This document shows positions 53,401 through 59,719 of a DNA stretch of 64,000 bases, one piece after another; within the stretch, counting starts at the first letter, position 1; every line of letters starts with the position of its first letter. The stretch is from the NCBI GenBank assembly GCA_049975385.1, contig JBNGDO010000001.1:12558-76557 (forward strand). The letters are read 5' to 3'. Origin of the DNA: DSWT01 sp049975385 (GTDB lineage Bacteria; Chloroflexota; Anaerolineae; B4-G1; SLSP01). Position numbers and translations under genes: made by a program. Under the pieces are notes generated by a model. That model was not told where the DNA came from. It ran no database searches and saw only the letters and a list, made by a program, of their open reading frames with translations.

Positions 53401-53672
53401 CGGTCCACGAGTAAGAATGGGGTAGCGCATTGGTCGTCGTTGAGCGCCTGGCGCAGGTAGAGTAACGTCTGACGCAGGCTTTGGCGCGCTTTGCGTTCCG
53501 GCTGATCGGGCCACAGCAGCGTCGCGAGGGCATCACGGCGCTGCGGATGGGCGGATTCCAGCGCGAGATAGGCCAGCAGTGCGCGCGCTTTGTCGGTGGC
53601 GAACCCGGTCAAAGGGTTGCCATCCAGCGTGACTTCGAATGTTCCGAGTAGACGTATTTCTAGGTATGCCAT
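50496..53672 (-). CDS. SARP/BTAD transcriptional regulator with NB-ARC and TPR domains
   Basis: From the ATG at 53672 the protein has about 1058 residues. It starts with an OmpR-like winged helix (LEIRLLGTFEVTLDG, LLWPDQPERKARQSLRQTLLYLRQAL). A bacterial transcriptional activation domain of about 150 residues follows (RGDFLEQFF, RARQAAWRQVELESWREEAH). The NTPase has Walker A SGPGGIGKTRLAL and LLVLDNLEHL. The C-terminal 400 residues are about ten TPRs (LNNLGTVFHHSEDYPKAESF). It is an AfsR-like signal-integrating activator. The gene is divergent from the small protein and CSLREA genes, which are possible targets. The ATG at 53741 is excluded because it overlaps the -35. Confidence 0.9.
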   Translation of the reverse strand: MAYLEIRLLGTFEVTLDGNPLTGFATDKARALLAYLALESAHPQRRDALATLLWPDQPERKARQSLRQTLLYLRQALNDDQCATPFLLVDRDTVQRNPASDYNLDVAEFQALRAACQSHAHRRRESCLPCLRRMAQMADLYRGDFLEQFFVSDSTLFEEWASLKREWLHREAIEALFTLTDYYTRRGELTRARQAAWRQVELESWREEAHRQLMHLLAMEGERSAALAQYETCRRILAQELGVEPMAETMALYERIKAASEELENESAPSSLPTLPTPFVGREDELAELAEMIANPRSRLLTLSGPGGIGKTRLALQAAAEQIGAFAHGVYHVPLAATNSNDTIVTGIADALGLRLHNQQKPQRQLLDYLREKEMLLVLDNLEHLLPEVSLIAEILRHAPKTTLLVTSRERLNLQEEWVYEIGGLIYPTASEKPEEGWAKAYSAIDLFQQRARQANRRFSVTETELPAVIHICQLVEGMPLGVELAAAWASVHSCAEIAQAIEHNLDILTTRWHNVPERHRNIRATFEHSWQQLGEAEKDLFARLSVFRGGFRAEAAIAVAGASPSTLTSLLDKSLLRHTSPDRYDIHELLRQYAAEKLADNPQKHEAAHMQHASYFAVFLEGQEARLKGTEQRQALAELAPERDNVREAWQWAVTGGHVHEVEQSLESLYDFYDIRCWFQAGLALLAPAIDRWSADPSQERLFGKLLARQGALCNHLGLYQQAAMALERSLRIFERLKMPDEQIFSLVNLANTIRHLGQNDEALQLAERSLILSRQIGDHRGAAQSLQILGLIYHRTGDLDRAKALLEESLALSRSLGDQRLIMPKLNALGDVACHRGEYTKAQRIFEECLALSRDLGDQFNVSIHLNNLGTVFHHSEDYPKAESFYQQSLDICRQIGDQNGEAVALSNLGEIAYTLGDYRKAAQFYQDGLTIGYAIQEPWTIMTCLNNLGEIACTHNDCVEAQTHLTKALQIAQETQTLMMATKILMNLARLFAQQGLRNRAAVLLDLVRRHPASECDTQQKAEDLLEELGLSVPCDSALSLEEVAAALLAEFQKT

Positions 53673-53712
53673 ACTTTCCGTCGCTGTACGTGTTCGTGAT
53701 GTGCTACTGCTG

Positions 53713-53741
53713 ATTATAATGGCAAGCTTTGTGAAGAGCAA
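53713..53741 (-). promoter_or_regulatory. Promoter of the SARP regulator
   Basis: On the minus strand TTGCTC (53741-53736) and a perfect TATAAT (53718-53713) are 17 bases apart. The predicted start near 53706 leaves a 34-base leader before the ATG at 53672. Confidence 0.6.
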
Positions 53742-53827
53742 TTCAGGGATGGCCTTATGACGTTTTTATGACGGTGCTCCATTACGATTACGCTTGTGAC
53801 CATGTCTGTACCGGCTTGTATTTGTTA

Positions 53828-53862
53828 ACGACTACCCGACTAACGACTATTCGACGACTTGA
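53828..53862 (+). repeat. CGACTAN 7-mer array
   Basis: CGACTAC, CCGACTA, ACGACTA, TTCGACG, ACTTGAC are contiguous or nearly so, just before the Shine-Dalgarno-like GGGGTG of the small protein. The same family occurs at 48363. Confidence 0.75.
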
Positions 53863-53875
53863 CTTGGGGTGAACT

Positions 53876-54073
53876 ATGAAACAACGAGGCTATCTTTCGT
53901 ATCTACTGCGGTTGTGGGAAACGAGTGACGGGGAAAAAGACGTTTGGCGTGCTTCCGTGGAGCGTCCGGGCACGGGAGAGCGCCACAGTTTCGCCGACGT
54001 CCAGGCATTGTTCGAGTTCCTACAGCGCGAGATGACGACGCAGGAAAAGCACGTCCCCACGCGTGAAACGTGA
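53876..54073 (+). CDS. Small hypothetical protein (65 aa) between regulator and beta-helix gene
   Basis: The peptide MKQRGYLSYLLRLWETSDGE, VWRASVERPGTGERHSFADV and ALFEFLQREM is well ordered, acidic-basic mixed, with no signal peptide or membrane helix. It has the look of short proteins often found next to regulators in Chloroflexota (LRLW, WRASxExPxTGERHxFxD), as far as I can recall. The stop codon is also the start of a nine-unit heptamer array. It is too well conserved in codon structure to be chance, but no function can be assigned. Confidence 0.6.
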   Translation: MKQRGYLSYLLRLWETSDGEKDVWRASVERPGTGERHSFADVQALFEFLQREMTTQEKHVPTRET

Positions 54074-54134
54074 TTCACGATTCACGATTCATGATTCGCA
54101 ATTCGCAATTCGTAATTCGAAATTCGTAATTCGC
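54072..54134 (+). repeat. Nine exact 7-mers from stop codon to Shine-Dalgarno
   Basis: GATTCAC, GATTCAC, GATTCAT, GATTCGC, AATTCGC, AATTCGT, AATTCGA, AATTCGT, AATTCGC follow without a gap. The array begins within the TGA of the small protein and ends at the AAAAGGAG before the beta-helix gene. It is the cleanest example of arrays filling the intercistronic space. Confidence 0.92.
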
Positions 54135-54150
54135 AAAAGGAGTAACTGAC

Positions 54151-57100
54151 ATGTACCAAAAATTGTGGCTTATCGTTTTGTCTTTGTTGGGCGCGTTGTT
54201 GCTTGCCGGTGGATTGCTGGCGGCTGTGCCCCCTGTGACGGCGGGGCCTCCCGCTGTGCCTCAAGCACCTACGGCCCCCGTCCCCACCCACTACCTGACC
54301 GTAACCACCACCAGTGATGATGGCGGTATGAATGAACGGTGTGAGACGGTCAGCCCGTGTACGCTGCGCCGCGCGATCAACGAGGTGAACTACCACGGCC
54401 TCGATGTGACCAAGCGTGTGTATCACATCGCGTTCGATATTTCCGCCGGTGATCCCGGCTACGATGCTGTTAATGAAGTGTGGATCCTCAACGTGGATAG
54501 TGACAACTCCTCGGAGACGTTCGCCTATCGCAGTTTTGGCAGCTACGGGCATGCCATTATCGATGGCGCGACACAACCTATCGGGCGCGACCTTGCCGAC
54601 GGCCCGCGCATCATCTTGCGCGGCGATAACCAGAAAGGCGCGTTCAACCTTACCGGCGGGACCAATGTGATTCGTGGGCTGGCCTTCCAGGGATTTGGTG
54701 ACAATATGGTGCATATCCCTGGCACGAGCGACAACTTGATCGAGTACAACTGGTTTGGCCTGACGATCACCGGTACCGAGATTTACCTGCGTAACCCGTC
54801 TGTCCCGGAGGACGGCAGCGGCGAATCGGGTATCTACGTGCAGAGCGGCGGCAGCAATAATGCTGTCCAAAACAATATCCTGGCCGGACTAGACCAGGGA
54901 GCTATAGCTTTGGATGGCGATGATAGCTTTGTGCTCAGCAATACCGTGGGCACGCGCTCTGATGGAACTGTTCCCTACGTGCGACCGGAACGCCAGTGCC
55001 GGCCAAACGCCCGTTACCACAACTGGTTCCCTGGGGCAGGGGTTCAAGTCTATGGACATCGCAACCTGGTGCAGAACAACCGCATTGTGGGGATGCTCTA
55101 CTACAGTGACGACCCTCTCAGCACTCCCGAAGACGCATTGTCTGTTACCGGCGATGACCACGTGGTGCGCGACAATATCATTGGTATTGACGCGGACGAC
55201 CAGCGGTTTGGCGTCTGCGGTGAGGGCATCCACGTGGGCGGCAGTTTCGGCGGCCACTACGTCCAGGTACTCAGTAACACGCTGGTCGGCAGCCAGGGGG
55301 CAGCCGGTATTCTGGTCACCGGCGGCGAATATGGCTACGATCTCGATGCTGTGACTCGGCGGGGCAACACCATCGAGGACAGCGGCAACGAGGCGTTCAA
55401 GTTTGGCGACCTCTTGCCTTCGACATTGAGGAGTTTCAACCCGGCCCAGGTCACCGCTATCTCCGGCACCACCGTGACCGGAACCAGCGGTCTAAACAGC
55501 CCCTGCGCCGGTTGTATTGTCGAGCTTTTCCTGGATGAGATTGATACCGTTACCGAAACAATCGAATCGCTGGCCATTGTCACCGCCGACGGAAGCGGCA
55601 ACTGGGTGGCTGAGTTGCCGCGCACGTTGGCGATCACCGAGGGCATCCGCACGGCCAGCACCACCGTAGTCGATGGTCAGATCGTCCATCCCAGCGAGCC
55701 TGGTTACGTCTATCACGCAGGAATGACCACCAAGCTCTCTGAACTCTACGTGCAGGCGGGCGCGCCAGAGCCGACCGAGCCTCCGGCTCTCACGCTCGAC
55801 CCGCCGCTGCACATACCGCCCGTCGTCTATGCACCTGCCCCCACACCTCCCGGTAGTTATGCCACCACGATCATCGTCACCAGCGCCGACGACCCCGACG
55901 ATAGCCAGAGCACAGCATGTTCCGATGTCGCGCATGACCAGTGCACGCTGCGGCGCGCGCTGATCGAGGCAACGGACCTGGCTGAGGATCCCGTAAATCG
56001 TCCTATCCTGATCAGTTTCGACATCCCGACGACCTCGCTCCAATACGACGGCGCGGGTTCCTGGATCATTCAACTCTACGACACTTCTCAACTCAATGCC
56101 TTGCCGACCCTCGGCAGCACCGACGTCGCCAAGAGCGGTGAGGTGGTCATTGATGGCAGCACTCAGCCCGACTATGAGGGCCTGCGTCGCGATGATCCGC
56201 GCATCATCGTTCGGGGAGCGGATAGCACCAAGACAGGCCTGGTGATCAACGGCGAGGGCAACGTCATCCGGAGTCTGGCGTTCCAGGGATTCAAGGACAA
56301 CTTGCACCTCAATCACGGTGGGAACATCGTAGACGACTGCTGGTTCGGTCTCGACACGGATGGACAGGGCGTTTATCTACGTAATCCAAGCCAGCCCCAG
56401 GAGGGCGGCGGCGATGCCGCCATCGCAGTTGCCGTCAATGCGGACAACAATCTCTTCGAGGACAACGTCTTTCTCGGCATGACGGGGGCCGCCATCAACC
56501 TCCAAGGCAGCGACGATAATTACATCCGGGAGAATTACATCGGCACCCGTTCTGATGGGACCATAAATGTCGGCAGTGTGGCTCCGGCCAACATCTGTGT
56601 GCCCTCGGCTGCGACCGACAATTGGTTCGGTGGCACGGGCGTTATCGTGCGCGGCCTGCGGAATCAGGTTCTCGACAACGTCTTTGTCGGCTTGCTTGTT
56701 CAGGGAGGTGCCCTCCAGACCCCGCCGAACGCCATCAGCGTACCGGGCGGACAGTACATAGATAATCTGATCCAGGACAATTATATTGGGCGTGACGCGA
56801 CCGGGGCGGACGTCTGGACTTGTGGGCGCGGCGTCGAGATGGAATCGGCCAGGTTCACCCACATCTTGTCCAACACCATCGTCAATACGCACCGCGAAGC
56901 AATTTACCTGCTCAGCGGTCTGATTCGCCCTAACGCCGATCAGATGCGGGGCAACATCATCTCGAATACGGTGGGCGCTATTGACTTTGGCGATCTCGTG
57001 CCCGAAGCGCTGCGGCTCTTTGAGCCAGCCCGCGTCACCATCATCAGCGACACCCACGTGGCAGGGACCGAGGGCGATTATTGCCCTTATTGCTGGGTCG

Positions 57101-57354
57101 ACGTCTATCTGGACGACAACGATAGTGACGTCGAAGCCCTGGACTATCTCGGCTCTGACATCGCCGACGAAAACGGCGACTGGAGCCTGGAATTACCCGC
57201 GCCACTGGCTGAGGGGCAGGGATTGCGCACGATCAGTACTATTCGTAATTACGGCGTGATCGAGTACTTTGAGGCTGGAACCAGCAGCAAGCTCTCACGG
57301 CTGTATGTCGAGCAGGAGAAGATCTACCTGCCGCTGGTGTTGCGCAATCACTGA
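54151..57354 (+). CDS. Secreted CSLREA/right-handed beta-helix protein, duplicated, YLPLV C-terminus
   Basis: The 1067-residue protein has a signal peptide (KLWLIVLSLLGALLLAGGLL). Two homologous halves follow, each opening with a CSLREA-like motif (CTLRRAINEVNYHG near residue 71; CTLRRALIEATDLA near residue 594). The halves continue with beta-helix repeats (GDNQKGAFNLTGGTNVIRGL, VIDGSTQPDYEGLRRDDPRI, NVFLGMTGAAINLQGSDDNY). The protein ends in KIYLPLVLRNH, like the LVIVD protein at 35.2 kb. Beta-helix proteins of this sort are often large surface adhesins or polysaccharide binders. The divergent SARP regulator may control it. Confidence 0.85.
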   Translation: MYQKLWLIVLSLLGALLLAGGLLAAVPPVTAGPPAVPQAPTAPVPTHYLTVTTTSDDGGMNERCETVSPCTLRRAINEVNYHGLDVTKRVYHIAFDISAGDPGYDAVNEVWILNVDSDNSSETFAYRSFGSYGHAIIDGATQPIGRDLADGPRIILRGDNQKGAFNLTGGTNVIRGLAFQGFGDNMVHIPGTSDNLIEYNWFGLTITGTEIYLRNPSVPEDGSGESGIYVQSGGSNNAVQNNILAGLDQGAIALDGDDSFVLSNTVGTRSDGTVPYVRPERQCRPNARYHNWFPGAGVQVYGHRNLVQNNRIVGMLYYSDDPLSTPEDALSVTGDDHVVRDNIIGIDADDQRFGVCGEGIHVGGSFGGHYVQVLSNTLVGSQGAAGILVTGGEYGYDLDAVTRRGNTIEDSGNEAFKFGDLLPSTLRSFNPAQVTAISGTTVTGTSGLNSPCAGCIVELFLDEIDTVTETIESLAIVTADGSGNWVAELPRTLAITEGIRTASTTVVDGQIVHPSEPGYVYHAGMTTKLSELYVQAGAPEPTEPPALTLDPPLHIPPVVYAPAPTPPGSYATTIIVTSADDPDDSQSTACSDVAHDQCTLRRALIEATDLAEDPVNRPILISFDIPTTSLQYDGAGSWIIQLYDTSQLNALPTLGSTDVAKSGEVVIDGSTQPDYEGLRRDDPRIIVRGADSTKTGLVINGEGNVIRSLAFQGFKDNLHLNHGGNIVDDCWFGLDTDGQGVYLRNPSQPQEGGGDAAIAVAVNADNNLFEDNVFLGMTGAAINLQGSDDNYIRENYIGTRSDGTINVGSVAPANICVPSAATDNWFGGTGVIVRGLRNQVLDNVFVGLLVQGGALQTPPNAISVPGGQYIDNLIQDNYIGRDATGADVWTCGRGVEMESARFTHILSNTIVNTHREAIYLLSGLIRPNADQMRGNIISNTVGAIDFGDLVPEALRLFEPARVTIISDTHVAGTEGDYCPYCWVDVYLDDNDSDVEALDYLGSDIADENGDWSLELPAPLAEGQGLRTISTIRNYGVIEYFEAGTSSKLSRLYVEQEKIYLPLVLRNH

Positions 57355-57402
57355 CGTGTTTTATGTGTGTCTTCACCACTCCTTATCCAGCGCAGCGGGG
57401 AC

Positions 57403-57503
57403 GGCGGATTGTGATCCGCCTTAAGCGTTGAAGTAATGAAAATCTGACGTTATGGAACGTGGGCATCTTGCCCGCAACTTGGCGGACGAGACGTCCGCGT
57501 TCC
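57403..57503 (+). repeat. Hairpin and three-way-junction element
   Basis: GGCGGAT (57403-57409) pairs with ATCCGCC (57414-57420). Further on, GGAACG (57454-57459) pairs with CGTTCC (57498-57503) around two internal hairpins (GGGC/GCCC and GCGGAC/GTCCGC), giving a compact three-way junction. The element ends about 25 bases before the next start. It resembles dispersed elements seen in environmental genomes. Confidence 0.55.
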
Positions 57504-57527
57504 GCCGATATTTTCACAGGAGGTATT

Positions 57528-58598
57528 ATGAGCAACGAAATTTTGATCAAACATCTGACGAAAGCAGGCTGGGGCGACTTTTCCCCCGATGAGTTCCTGG
57601 GCGTCGCCTTCGACCAGGTCGGCAAGGCGAAAGTCGCCCGCAACAACTGGTTCGTTCTGTTGAAATCGATCCCCACGCTGGACGCTGCCGGGCTTGAGGC
57701 CTGGAGTGACCATTACGCGCACTTTATGAAGAAATCGCGCGCCGGCATGTTCACATCGGGCAAATACTTTATTTTGATTCTGCTGGCCGACTCCGTGACT
57801 GCCGATGCAGCGAAGCGACTGGGGCAAGAGCCATTGCCCGGCTTCCTGGTGCTATCCGATGAGATCACCCGTGGCGGCGGATATACGCTGCTGGTCATCA
57901 AAGACCGGACGCGCATCCTGATGCCCAAGAAGATTGTGCTGTGGGATGCCTTGCGCGCTACCGAGTTTGCCCAAAAGACGCATCAGGCGGTGGTGGATTA
58001 CCTCAACAGCCTGACCTCAGCGCCCGTCGTCGATAGTCTACAGCTCGACCAGGCGCAACTCGTTCGCGTTGTGGGGAAATTGTTGATGGATAAGCGTTTC
58101 GATGACCTGGGCGCGATGGCGCGCAAAGATAAGCGGGTCTTGAAGCTGCTCGTGGACACCGTGCGGGAGGCTCGCCCGCCGTCCTTCTTTCTTGCAGCCA
58201 CGGCATTGAGCAAGACTGGAGAGCCAGCCTTGCAGCCCCTGCTGGAAACGCTCGATCACGAACAACACCCGGTGCGCCAGATGGCAGCCCTGGCCTTGGG
58301 CGATGTCGGCGATCCGCGCGCGGTAGCAGATCTCGTCAAGAGTTTCGGCGATCCGCAGGATGCGGTACGCCAGGCGGCCGCCCATTCGCTGGGCAAAATC
58401 GGTGCGAAAGAGGCCGTCGAACCGTTGCTGCAGAGCCTAGAAGATGAGAGCGGGATCGTGCGCAATGCGGCGGTGAAGGCCCTGGGCCTCATCGGCGACC
58501 CGCGCGCGCTACCGGCCCTGATGCGTGCAATGGATGAGGGCTCGGAGACCGTCGCGGAGTGGGCGGGAAAAGCAATCGCGCAGATTCAGGGGGAGTAA
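57528..58598 (+). CDS. HEAT-repeat protein with unknown N-terminal domain
   Basis: The 356-residue protein has about 190 N-terminal residues of unknown fold (MSNEILIKHLTKAGWGDFSP, SDHYAHFMKKSRAGMFTSGK), with no signal peptide. The rest carries four to five HEAT/PBS-lyase repeats (LDHEQHPVRQMAALALGDVG, FGDPQDAVRQAAAHSLGKIG, EDESGIVRNAAVKALGLIG). These repeats normally form protein-binding solenoids. No catalytic motif is visible. The AGGAGG 9 bases before 57528 fixes the start. Upstream codons belong to the three-way-junction element. Confidence 0.75.
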   Translation: MSNEILIKHLTKAGWGDFSPDEFLGVAFDQVGKAKVARNNWFVLLKSIPTLDAAGLEAWSDHYAHFMKKSRAGMFTSGKYFILILLADSVTADAAKRLGQEPLPGFLVLSDEITRGGGYTLLVIKDRTRILMPKKIVLWDALRATEFAQKTHQAVVDYLNSLTSAPVVDSLQLDQAQLVRVVGKLLMDKRFDDLGAMARKDKRVLKLLVDTVREARPPSFFLAATALSKTGEPALQPLLETLDHEQHPVRQMAALALGDVGDPRAVADLVKSFGDPQDAVRQAAAHSLGKIGAKEAVEPLLQSLEDESGIVRNAAVKALGLIGDPRALPALMRAMDEGSETVAEWAGKAIAQIQGE

Positions 58599-58643
58599 CC
58601 GGGTCTCAGTCGATGTGATTCTGGGGGCCGGGTAGGTTTTGTC

Positions 58644-59486
58644 TCATAACGGCTCGAGGTGCGGTTCGATGATCGCCGCAACCTTGAGGTGCCACTGTAC
58701 GATATCTTCCCCGTCGCTGCGCGCTGACCACCAGCTTGCGTTGAGGCAGGCGTAAGCGTAGGTGAACGCCAGCACGCGCGACATGTCGATGTCGAGCGCG
58801 TCCGCCAGGATCGCCGCGTTGGCGAGCAGGCGCGTCTCGTTGTGGACGAGTTCGGGCATAACGGGGTTGCAGAGTGTGTTGGCGCAGTCGTAGGTGCGCT
58901 CGCCGACCACGCCTTTTGGATCGAAGGTGAGCCAGCCCCGCGCCGACTGCCGGATATTGCGGTGGTGGATGTCACCGTGCAACACTCGCACATCGCGCTG
59001 GTCAGCGAGCAGTTGCTCGGCGAGAGCGGCGCTCCGCACATAGATAGATTCAATGCCTGCCCGCTTGTCCGCCGCGGCTTTGTCGAACAAGGCCCCGAAC
59101 CAGTGCTCGAGTGCGAGCAGGCCGTCGCGCGGGGCATCCTGGGGGACGCTGTGGAGCTGTCTGATTACCTGGGCGATGATGCGCGTGGCGTTTTCGTCCT
59201 CGCCGCGCCGGACCAAAGTGACGAGTTCGTCGCCTGAAGCGTATTCCAGCAGGTGCGCGCCTTCATCGTAGCGCAGCAGACGCACCGCGCCGCAACCGTC
59301 AAAATACCGCAGCGCCACCGCGCCACGCTGCTCCTCCGTCTCTGAGGAAGACAGCAGTTTGAGGATCACCGTCTCGGTGTCGTGTGTGACGGTGTAGATG
59401 TAGCTGGTGTGTGTTTGTGTGAGAAGCCGGGGGTTCGAAAGATTCCACGCAGTCAGATAGTCGTTGAGTTTTCTGGGGTTATTCAT
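58644..59486 (-). CDS. APH(6)-like aminoglycoside/hydroxyurea phosphotransferase
   Basis: The 280-residue protein is of the APH family. RVLHGDIHHRNI carries the catalytic Asp and metal Asn, and TFDPKGVVGERTYDCANTL corresponds to the DxD block. The order and wording are those of streptomycin 6-phosphotransferases and related hydroxyurea phosphotransferases. An N-terminal nucleotide-binding lobe (SYIYTVTHDTETVILKLL) is present. Substrate in nature may be a sugar or a small metabolite, not necessarily an antibiotic. The ATG at 59486 is preferred because the codons upstream overlap phased repeats. Confidence 0.75.
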   Translation of the reverse strand: MNNPRKLNDYLTAWNLSNPRLLTQTHTSYIYTVTHDTETVILKLLSSSETEEQRGAVALRYFDGCGAVRLLRYDEGAHLLEYASGDELVTLVRRGEDENATRIIAQVIRQLHSVPQDAPRDGLLALEHWFGALFDKAAADKRAGIESIYVRSAALAEQLLADQRDVRVLHGDIHHRNIRQSARGWLTFDPKGVVGERTYDCANTLCNPVMPELVHNETRLLANAAILADALDIDMSRVLAFTYAYACLNASWWSARSDGEDIVQWHLKVAAIIEPHLEPL

Positions 59487-59524
59487 CTCGGTGCAATATT
59501 TTTTACCAGTTTGATAGGGCTGCA

Positions 59525-59604
59525 TTTCATTACTGGAAAATTTACGTTTCAATAAGGAACGCATGCGATTTCAGTAAGGAAATGCTCCTTTTTCAGCCTG
59601 GTAA
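59525..59604. repeat. Four direct repeats with 22-bp period
   Basis: TTTCATTACTGGAAA (59525), TTTCAATAAGGAA (59547), TTTCAGTAAGGAAA (59569) and TTTCAGCCTGGTAA (59591) start exactly 22 bases apart, about two helical turns. They lie 40-118 bases upstream of the minus-strand APH-like start. The phasing would place a bound protein on one face of the helix. Confidence 0.55.
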
Positions 59605-59719
59605 TATTTTTTGCAAAATAGAAAATGGGACGTTAATCAGAATAATCGATGCTACCCTACCTTCTTCGCGCCTTTACCTTTATTGTAGCACAAAACCGCG
59701 ACGTCCCTCCCATCTATCT

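Noticed and set aside
53741..53741. Start codon of the SARP regulator at 53741
   Set aside because: It overlaps the predicted -35 box, and the family N-terminus (MAYLEIRLLG) begins at 53672.
59525..59604. Replication iterons or a small CRISPR remnant
   Set aside because: Only four units of about 14 bp, no replication gene nearby, and the 8-bp intervals are too short to be spacers. A regulatory array is the simpler reading.
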